DNA from: Arthrobacter sp. ISL-65
GTDB lineage: Bacteria; Actinomycetota; Actinomycetes; Actinomycetales; Micrococcaceae
Direction: 5' to 3'
Length of the DNA: 64,000 nucleotides
NCBI RefSeq assembly: GCF_018613795.1
Contig: NZ_JAGGPN010000022.1
Span: 34,083 to 98,082 of the forward strand
Shown: positions 58,343-64,000 of the stretch, in pieces
Layout of the letters: each line of letters starts with the position of its first letter
Numbering within the stretch: the stretch's first letter is position 1
Translations under genes and position numbers: made by a program
Notes under the pieces: model-generated
Seen by the model: only the letters and a program-made list of their open reading frames with translations
The model's database searches: none
What the model was told of the DNA's origin: nothing

Positions 58343-59647
58343 ATGACTAACACCATCCCCCAGACCCGGCAGGCCGACGTCGTCATCGTCGGAGCCGGCT
58401 TCGCCGGCCTTACTGCGGCCCGTGAACTGCGCCAGGCCGGCCTGTCCGTAATTGTTCTCGAAGCCAGGGACCGGATCGGCGGCCGCACCTGGCTGGATCA
58501 CCGGCTTGGCCGCCCCCTGGAAATGGGCGGCACCTGGGTCCATTGGACCCAGCCGTATGTATGGGCGGAAATGAAGCGCTACGGGATCGGCGCCGTTCAG
58601 AGCCCTGTCCCCCGGACTGCCTATTGGTGGGCAGGCGGTGCACGGCACGAGGGCACCCCGGAACAGCTGCTGAATGAAATCGATGCACCCAACCGAAAGC
58701 TGGTCGAACAATCGCGCCAGTACTTCCCGCAGCCCTTCGCTCCGTTCACCAACCCCGACATCAAGGGCATCGATCATGTTTCCCTGCCCAAGAAAATCGC
58801 CGAACTGCAGATCACGGATTACTCCCGCGACGTCCTGGAATCCTTCTGGGCCCTGAACTTCAACGGCCCGGTCGACGACGCCGCTTTCACCCAGGCCCTG
58901 CGGTGGGTCGCGCTGACCAACGGCGACTGGCTGGTCAACTTCGAGGCCTGCGCCACCTTCAAGATCCAGGGCGGCACCGGCCAACTGATCAACGGCATCG
59001 CCGCCGGAACAGATGTCCGCCTGGGAACGACCGTTGCGGCCGTCAACTACAGCGGCGGGAACGTCACCGTTCTCACCAGTGACGGCGAATTCCAGGCAGC
59101 GCACGTGATCTGCACCCTGCCCCTCGGCGCCATGGGGACCATCGCGTTCGAACCTCCGCTTCCCGGGGCAAGCCGGAAGAGCATCGCCGAAGGGCAGGTC
59201 TCCAGGGGCATCAAGGTCTGGGTCACAGTCAGGGGTGACGTGCAGCCGTTCGTTGCCCTTGGCGCCGCTGAATGGCCGCTGAACTTCGCCCAGGCTGAGT
59301 ATGACCAGGACGGAAACACCATCCTGGTTGCCTTCGGACCCGACTCCACGCGCCTTGACGCCACCGACCTCCAGCAGGTCCAGGCCGCCGTTGACCTGCT
59401 GGTGCCGGACCTTGAAGTCCTGGACGTCGCCAGCCACGACTGGACCGGCGATGCGCTTTCAGGGGAAACCTGGCCCATGCACCGTCCGGGCTTCCTGACG
59501 GAGACCCTTCCCGGTTTCCAGCAGCCCCATGGCTGCCTCCTGTTCGCAGGTTCCGACTATGCAAACGGCTGGGGCGGCTTCATCGACGGCGCCATCGAAT
59601 CCGGGCTGGAAGTAGCCCGGAGCATTGCAAACGAGCACAGCGCCTGA
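58343..59647 (+). CDS. Flavin monoamine oxidase
   Basis: A 434-residue FAD-dependent amine oxidase of the MAO/putrescine-oxidase family that oxidises an amine to an aldehyde, ammonia and hydrogen peroxide. The FAD-binding motif is VVIVGAGFAGLTAARELRQAG (about residues 13-33), then EARDRIGGRTW and EMGGTWVHW. The C-terminal flavin loop is LLFAGSDYANGWGGFIDGAIESG. The cysteine that binds flavin covalently in mammalian MAO is absent, so FAD is probably non-covalent. Substrate is not predictable by eye. The ATG follows GAAGGCTCCATC. It converges on TetR 2. Confidence 0.93.
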   Translation: MTNTIPQTRQADVVIVGAGFAGLTAARELRQAGLSVIVLEARDRIGGRTWLDHRLGRPLEMGGTWVHWTQPYVWAEMKRYGIGAVQSPVPRTAYWWAGGARHEGTPEQLLNEIDAPNRKLVEQSRQYFPQPFAPFTNPDIKGIDHVSLPKKIAELQITDYSRDVLESFWALNFNGPVDDAAFTQALRWVALTNGDWLVNFEACATFKIQGGTGQLINGIAAGTDVRLGTTVAAVNYSGGNVTVLTSDGEFQAAHVICTLPLGAMGTIAFEPPLPGASRKSIAEGQVSRGIKVWVTVRGDVQPFVALGAAEWPLNFAQAEYDQDGNTILVAFGPDSTRLDATDLQQVQAAVDLLVPDLEVLDVASHDWTGDALSGETWPMHRPGFLTETLPGFQQPHGCLLFAGSDYANGWGGFIDGAIESGLEVARSIANEHSA

Positions 59648-59659
59648 TTTTCCTGGGCG

Positions 59660-60268
59660 TTACTTCCCTGCCGGGGAAAGGCCGGCGGCGTTCGCGTCGC
59701 CGGCTGCGCCCGAACGTTCAAGGAGCCTGCCGACCTGGACGACGGCGGATCGGATCTTCGCCGGATTTCCGAAGGTGAGGAACTGGAGCATTAGTCCGTC
59801 AAGCGCGGCGAAAACTGCCCTGGAAAGTTCGTCGTCCGTATCGAGGGAACGCTGGCGGAGAGCAGTTTCGACGGTGGAGATGTAGTTGTCATACAGGCGG
59901 TCCAGCAGGGCTTTGAGCTCCGGCTTTCGCCGCGCCTCGAGAAGCATCTCGAACTGGAAAAGCTGCAGTTCCGGCTCAGCGGACACCGAGGCCAGGAGAG
60001 CATCGGCGAACTGCTCGTCGAAATCCGCCACGCGGGCAAGCCCGGTTTCATCGATGGACCGCTGTACGGCCCATTCGAGAGTGGCGGCAAGCAACCCTTC
60101 GATCGAACCGAAATGGTGCGTGATTAGCGTGTGGTTCACGCCGGCGCGTGCGGCAACAGACCGATAAGTGACTCCCCGCAGGCCCTTCTCGGCAACAACA
60201 TCAATAACCGCTGCCAGCAGGGCATCGCGGCCGTCCCCGTAGGGCAAACGTTGGGAATCCAGGCTCAT
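59660..60268 (-). CDS. TetR-family regulator 2 of the amine locus
   Basis: A 202-residue TetR-type repressor with the helix-turn-helix VTYRSVAARAGVNHTLITHHFGSIEGLL (about residues 34-60). The ligand domain shows the segment SAEPELQLFQFEMLLEARRKPEL, close to the equivalent region of TetR 1. It is divergent from the permease gene, and a palindrome matching O2 overlaps the permease promoter. The ATG lies exactly six bases after TAGGAT, without ribosome-binding sequence. Two near-identical recognition helices and a shared operator suggest overlapping regulons. Confidence 0.9.
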   Translation of the reverse strand: MSLDSQRLPYGDGRDALLAAVIDVVAEKGLRGVTYRSVAARAGVNHTLITHHFGSIEGLLAATLEWAVQRSIDETGLARVADFDEQFADALLASVSAEPELQLFQFEMLLEARRKPELKALLDRLYDNYISTVETALRQRSLDTDDELSRAVFAALDGLMLQFLTFGNPAKIRSAVVQVGRLLERSGAAGDANAAGLSPAGK

Positions 60269-60274
60269 AAGCCG

Positions 60275-60280
60275 ATCCTA
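60275..60280 (-). promoter_or_regulatory. Leaderless -10 box of TetR 2
   Basis: TAGGAT on the minus strand, six bases before the ATG at 60268. No ribosome-binding sequence lies between them. Confidence 0.55.
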
Positions 60281-60308
60281 TCCCCGTCCGCCCGCCGTTT
60301 TGAGACCC

Positions 60309-60339
60309 TTGACACCAAGAACTAAACACTTGTAGAGTT
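60309..60339 (+). promoter_or_regulatory. Permease promoter with TetR operator O3
   Basis: TTGACA (60309-60314), an 18-base spacer and TAGAGT (60333-60338) form a near-consensus promoter. Operator O3 (60320-60339, AACTAAACA-CT-TGTAGAGTT) lies over the spacer and -10. It matches O2 at 15 of 18 arm positions. The geometry suits repression. Confidence 0.65.
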
Positions 60340-60446
60340 TCGCTTCGTGATGCGGCTCACTTTCCGCTCGTCACATTCGCTTCCTCCGGAAAACGCGCAC
60401 GAGGGGGTGCGCCTTGACCCGGTACCCACACTTACTCATAAGGCAT

Positions 60447-60458
60447 GACTCATGAGTC
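60447..60458. promoter_or_regulatory. Perfect 12-bp palindrome in the permease leader
   Basis: GACTCATGAGTC is perfectly self-complementary and preceded by a second ACTCAT at 60433-60438. It lies about 30 bases before the chosen ATG. It may be another regulator site or chance. Confidence 0.3.
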
Positions 60459-60483
60459 CTTGCCCCGGCGAAAGAGCCACATC

Positions 60484-61920
60484 ATGAATCAACAAACTGG
60501 ACAGATGCCCGCTCAGGGCACCGTCACCAGCCCTGCCCGTCTGCGGCCGAATAAGCTGGGCGTCGTCGCAGTGGCCTTCTTTGCGATCGCTGCCGCTGCG
60601 CCCATGGCGGCCGTTGTGGGCGCGAGCCCTGTCCTGTTCGCGGCCAGCGGACCCGGAACCCCCGTTATCTACGTCATCGCGGCCCTTCTGGTGGCCCTGT
60701 TTTCCGTGGGGTATCTGCGGATGAGCCACAGCATCACCAACGCGGGGGGATTTGTCGCCTACATCGCCAAGGGACTGGGAACGAAGTGGGCCACCGGCGG
60801 GGCAGGCATCGCGATCCTGACCTATGTCAGCCTCCAAGTGGGGCTCTGGTCCCAGTTCGGAGTCTTCGCCCAGCAACTCGTCGAAAGCCTGACAGGACTT
60901 GGGCTGCCGCCATACTTCTGGATCGTCGTCGTGCTGTCGCTGGCCACCGCCCTGACCATGAAGGGCGTGGATGCGAGCCTGAAGGTTCTGGGCGTGCTGA
61001 TCCTGGGCGAAACCCTCGTCGTTGCCGCTCTTGTCGTTTCCCTGATTGCCCAAAAGGGGTTCGGGATCTTCACCTTCGACGGGTTCACTGGGGCCAACAT
61101 CCTAGGACCCGGACTCGGCATCTCACTGCTGTTCGCCTTTGCCTGCTTCACAAGCTTTGAAGCGACAGTCGTCTTTGCGGAGGAAGCCGTGAACCCGCGC
61201 AAGACGATTCCGCGCGCCGCCTACCTCGTCATCGCCTTCGTCGGCTTCTTCTACATGATTTCCACCTGGGCAATCAGCGGAGCGATCGGCATCGACCGGG
61301 TCCAGTCCGAAGCCGCAGGCAACCCCGCCGGCATGATCTTCGACCTCGCCCAGAGCAGCGCCGGCTCCTGGCTCAGTCTCTCCATGCAAATCCTCGTCGT
61401 GACCAGCTTCATTGCCATGATGCTGGGCTTGGCCAACATGTTCGCCCGGTACCTCTTTGCCCTGGGACGCGCCGGGACGCTGCCCGCAAAGCTGGCATCA
61501 GTCTCAAAGAGCGGCGCCCCGAGGTTCGCCGGGCTGGTCAACGGCCTCGTGGTCCTGGCCATCATCAGCGCCTTCCTGATCTCAGGGGCCGACCCCATCA
61601 CCACCGTCTTCGCCTGGTTCGTGGCCCTCGGGACCGCCGGCTTCATCAGCATCCTCCTCCTGACGTCCGCGGCGATCATCGTCTTCTTCGCCAGAGCCAA
61701 AATCCGCGACAACCCCTGGGTGACCGTCATCGCACCTGTCCTGTCCTTCATTTCGTTCATCGCCATCGGCTACCTGACCCTCGACAACTACGATGCCCTG
61801 CTCGGCGGCGCCGGCGGTGTTGCACGCTGGCTCCTCCTCGGAATCCCCTTCGTCCTCGTCGCAGGAATAGCCCGGGGAGCCCAGAAACCGTCAATCGACT
61901 ACGCCTCCGAGATCGTCTGA
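60484..61920 (+). CDS. APC-family amine/amino acid permease
   Basis: A 478-residue APC-superfamily permease with about 12 helices. The first helix LGVVAVAFFAIAAAAPMAAVVGASPVLF and the segment FACFTSFEATVVFAEEAVNPRKTIPRAAYL (around residue 230) carry the family motifs for substrate binding in helices 1 and 6. It likely imports the amine or amino acid used by the locus. The ATG at 60484 is chosen because the hydrophilic leader fits; an ATG at 60445 is possible. A long leader of about 140 bases follows the promoter. A MoaF-like gene follows 58 bases downstream. Confidence 0.87.
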   Translation: MNQQTGQMPAQGTVTSPARLRPNKLGVVAVAFFAIAAAAPMAAVVGASPVLFAASGPGTPVIYVIAALLVALFSVGYLRMSHSITNAGGFVAYIAKGLGTKWATGGAGIAILTYVSLQVGLWSQFGVFAQQLVESLTGLGLPPYFWIVVVLSLATALTMKGVDASLKVLGVLILGETLVVAALVVSLIAQKGFGIFTFDGFTGANILGPGLGISLLFAFACFTSFEATVVFAEEAVNPRKTIPRAAYLVIAFVGFFYMISTWAISGAIGIDRVQSEAAGNPAGMIFDLAQSSAGSWLSLSMQILVVTSFIAMMLGLANMFARYLFALGRAGTLPAKLASVSKSGAPRFAGLVNGLVVLAIISAFLISGADPITTVFAWFVALGTAGFISILLLTSAAIIVFFARAKIRDNPWVTVIAPVLSFISFIAIGYLTLDNYDALLGGAGGVARWLLLGIPFVLVAGIARGAQKPSIDYASEIV

Positions 61921-61978
61921 CGCCATACCCAAAGAACCAATCAGTTCAGCAAAAACCGTTCTCAACCAAAGGAAAACC

Positions 61979-62779
61979 ATGACCGCGACCGACATCCAGG
62001 ACTACGTTCCCGAAAACGAATGGCCCTCCGTGGCCACCATGCTCGACGGATTCGGAGACCAAACCCTGCCCGCCTCCGCGGCCCTGAGCGGCACCGCACT
62101 GCACCTCGCCCAGGGCAATGGCCCTGCAATTGCGTACAGCTTTCATGACGCGCAGTCCCTGACTTGGACCTCTGCCGACGGCGAAGAGGACCAGGGTGCA
62201 GCCAGGTATAAGGCGATCGAAGCGCGACCCGGGATCTTCATCGTCGACTTCGTCAAGGGCGAAGACCGCCGCGCTGAAAATGTCACCATCATCCTCGACA
62301 GAAACACCGGCGCCGTTACAACCGCCGTCAGCTCCTTCATCGCCGAAGGAGACAAGATCCGCAGCCACACCACGTTCAGCCAGGGAAACGTGGAAGGGTC
62401 TGCGGCCAGTCATTCCCGCTCCAGCGGGCTGGTCGGCAAGCGCATCTACTACCGCTACAGCGACGTCGAAACCTACGAACACATCTACCTCAACGCCGGC
62501 ACCTTCACCTGGCACTGCCTCCGCGGCGGCGAGGCCGGACTCGCCGACACAGACCGCTGCCTGACCTTCGACGTCGGCGACGACCTCTACCTTTTCTTCT
62601 GGACCGAAAAGGTCATGACTGTTGAGGCGGTGCTGCTCATTGACCTGCGCGAGCAACGCTCCATCGGGCGGATGTTCGGCTGGGACGAACCCGCAGCCGA
62701 ACCGGTCATCCTGCCTTTCAACTCCCGTCTCAGCGTCCTGAACATGACCGAATACCCGCAGGACAACCGCAAGCACTAG
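61979..62779 (+). CDS. MoaF-family protein
   Basis: A 266-residue protein with the two-domain MoaF layout. The N-terminal half is a lipocalin-like beta barrel (SYTWTSADGEEDQ-like region, then RPGIFIVDFVKGEDRRAENVTIILDRNTGAV). The C-terminal half has RIYYRYSDVETYEHIYLNAGTFTWHCLRGGEAGLADTDRC and LYLFFWTEKVMTVEAVLLIDL. MoaF was first found in the monoamine (tyramine) regulon of Klebsiella, and it has no proven enzymatic role despite its molybdenum-cofactor name. Co-location with an amine oxidase and aldehyde dehydrogenase fits that origin. The ATG follows AAAGGAAAACC. Confidence 0.85.
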   Translation: MTATDIQDYVPENEWPSVATMLDGFGDQTLPASAALSGTALHLAQGNGPAIAYSFHDAQSLTWTSADGEEDQGAARYKAIEARPGIFIVDFVKGEDRRAENVTIILDRNTGAVTTAVSSFIAEGDKIRSHTTFSQGNVEGSAASHSRSSGLVGKRIYYRYSDVETYEHIYLNAGTFTWHCLRGGEAGLADTDRCLTFDVGDDLYLFFWTEKVMTVEAVLLIDLREQRSIGRMFGWDEPAAEPVILPFNSRLSVLNMTEYPQDNRKH

Positions 62780-62809
62780 CCGAACAAAACCACTCGACGA
62801 GGAGTACCG

Positions 62810-64000
62810 ATGGAAACCTACGATTCACTGCTTGCCAGCATTACCGCCACGCCCGGCCAAGACAGCCGGACCATTTTCGACCCCGCCACCGGCGGCGTCG
62901 TCGGCGAGGCGCCGGTCCACACCGTTGAGGACCTCGAAACCGCCGTCGCTGCGGCCGTCGCAGCCCAGCCCGCGTGGGCTGCGCTGGGCCACGACGCCCG
63001 GTCCGCCGCGCTGCTCAAGGCAGCCGACGCCGTCGAACGCTCCGCCGAGGAACTCGCCCAGCTGCTCTCCCGCGAGCAGGGCAAACCCCTCAACGGCCCC
63101 AACGCCCGCTTCGAGGTCGGCGCCTGCGCCGCCTGGCTCCGCGCCACCGCCGCCACCGAGCTCAAACCCGAAGTGGTCGTCGACGACGGCGAAACCTACG
63201 CCGAACTGCACTACAAGCCCATCGGCGTCGTCGGCGCCATCGGCCCCTGGAACTGGCCCATGATGATCACCATCTGGCAGATCGCCCCCGCCCTGCGGAT
63301 GGGCAACACCGCCGTCGTCAAACCCTCAAAAATGACCCCGCTCTCCGTTCTGGCCCTGATCAAGGTCCTCAACGAAGAACTCCCCGACGGCGTCCTGTCC
63401 GTCATCTCCGGCGACCGCGAAGTCGGCGCCCGCCTCGCCGAACACCCCGCCGTCGGGAAGGTCATGTTCACCGGCTCCACCGCCGCCGGCAAGGCAATCA
63501 TCAAATCCTCCGCCGACACCGTCAAACGCCTCACCCTCGAACTCGGCGGCAACGACGCCGGCATCGTCCTGCCCGACGCCGACCCCAAAGCCATCGCCGA
63601 AGGCCTGTTCTGGGGCGCCTTCCTGAACACCGGCCAGACCTGCGCCGCCCTCAAGCGCCTCTACGTCCACGACGACATCTACGACGCCGTCTGTTCCGAG
63701 CTCGCGGCCGTGGCCGCCGCGATGCCGATGGGCAACGGCCTGGACGAGAACAACGTCCTGGGCCCGCTGCAAAACAAGGCCCAGTACGACATCGTCGCCA
63801 ACCTCGTCGAAGCCGCCCGCGACTCCGGCGCCCGGATCCTGCTCGGCGGAAACCCCGACGCCGACCAGCCCGGCTACTTCTACCCGACCACCCTCGTCGC
63901 AGACATCGACAACGACAACCCGCTCGTCGCCGAGGAACAGTTCGGCCCGGCCCTGCCCATCATCCGCTACAGCACCATCGATGAAGCCATCGGATACGCC
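62810..64000 (+). CDS. NAD(P)+-dependent aldehyde dehydrogenase, truncated by the window edge
   Basis: The first 397 codons of an aldehyde dehydrogenase, normally about 470 residues. The Rossmann glycine motif FTGSTAAGKAI, the catalytic Glu244 in LTLELGGNDAG and nucleophile Cys278 in NTGQTCAALKRLYV are present with the standard 34-residue spacing. YKPIGVVGAIGPWNWPMM is the conserved N-terminal segment. It would oxidise the aldehyde made by the amine oxidase. The ATG follows GACGAGGAGTACCG. It lies 30 bases after the MoaF-like gene, so the permease, MoaF and dehydrogenase genes form a likely operon. Confidence 0.94.
   Translation, partial: METYDSLLASITATPGQDSRTIFDPATGGVVGEAPVHTVEDLETAVAAAVAAQPAWAALGHDARSAALLKAADAVERSAEELAQLLSREQGKPLNGPNARFEVGACAAWLRATAATELKPEVVVDDGETYAELHYKPIGVVGAIGPWNWPMMITIWQIAPALRMGNTAVVKPSKMTPLSVLALIKVLNEELPDGVLSVISGDREVGARLAEHPAVGKVMFTGSTAAGKAIIKSSADTVKRLTLELGGNDAGIVLPDADPKAIAEGLFWGAFLNTGQTCAALKRLYVHDDIYDAVCSELAAVAAAMPMGNGLDENNVLGPLQNKAQYDIVANLVEAARDSGARILLGGNPDADQPGYFYPTTLVADIDNDNPLVAEEQFGPALPIIRYSTIDEAIGYA

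Noticed and set aside
1..64000. CRISPR arrays, tRNA or rRNA genes, insertion sequences, prophage
   Set aside because: I looked for regular repeat-spacer patterns, tRNA T-loop GTTCGAATC-type words, transposase motifs and phage structural genes. None could be supported.

Overview
The window is about 64 kb of high-GC chromosomal DNA from an actinobacterium, most likely an Arthrobacter or Pseudarthrobacter relative (Micrococcaceae). The grounds are the polA - rpsA - coaE - uvrB gene order known from actinobacteria, a CoaE-GrpB fusion, a mycothiol-type maleylpyruvate isomerase, an Eis-type acetyltransferase, an EF-G2 paralogue, and frequent leaderless promoters (a TANNNT box 6-7 bases before ATG or GTG). 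I found no tRNA, rRNA, CRISPR array, insertion sequence or prophage. It reads as ordinary chromosome carrying several catabolic islands.

Layout. 1-13.3 kb is the core block: uvrB (cut by the window start), coaE, a YigZ protein, a DJ-1/PfpI protein, rpsA, eis, polA, a hotdog thioesterase, a DHFR/RibD-like reductase, a Pit phosphate transporter with a small membrane partner, and a HAD-like protein. 13.4-19.8 kb is a complete gentisate island: 3-hydroxybenzoate 6-hydroxylase, an aromatic-acid MFS importer, an IclR regulator, gentisate 1,2-dioxygenase, a fumarylpyruvate hydrolase and a mycothiol-dependent maleylpyruvate isomerase. Two copies of an inverted repeat, TTCTG-N5-CAGAA, sit at the regulator and at the dioxygenase promoter. 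19.8-25.6 kb holds phosphoketolase, a TPR-LuxR regulator, a methyltransferase and a VOC protein. 25.7-30.6 kb is a KdpDE-like two-component system without kdpFABC, divergent from an APC-type permease. 30.6-41.4 kb holds a Sua5/YrdC protein, a stand-alone LigD polymerase domain, amylosucrase, two overlapping 51-residue membrane peptides, an alpha/beta hydrolase, an EF-G2, a debranching-type glycosidase and a GT4 glycosyltransferase. 41.4-54.5 kb holds HrpB helicase, a frameshifted DUF222-HNH gene, a 2H-type protein, gamma-glutamyltransferase, an MFS transporter, a second debranching-type paralogue, a stand-alone 5'-3' exonuclease, an HhH-GPD repair protein and an unassigned small protein.

54.5-64 kb looks like an amine-catabolism locus and is the most interesting part. 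It has a glutamine-synthetase-like ligase, a FluG-type amidohydrolase, two paralogous TetR regulators, a cupin, a flavin amine oxidase, an APC permease, a MoaF-family protein and an aldehyde dehydrogenase cut by the window end. Three copies of one 20-bp imperfect palindrome occur at its two divergent control regions, so both TetR proteins may act on one shared operator. The substrate cannot be read from the sequence.

All functional assignments come from motif recognition by eye. No database search was possible.
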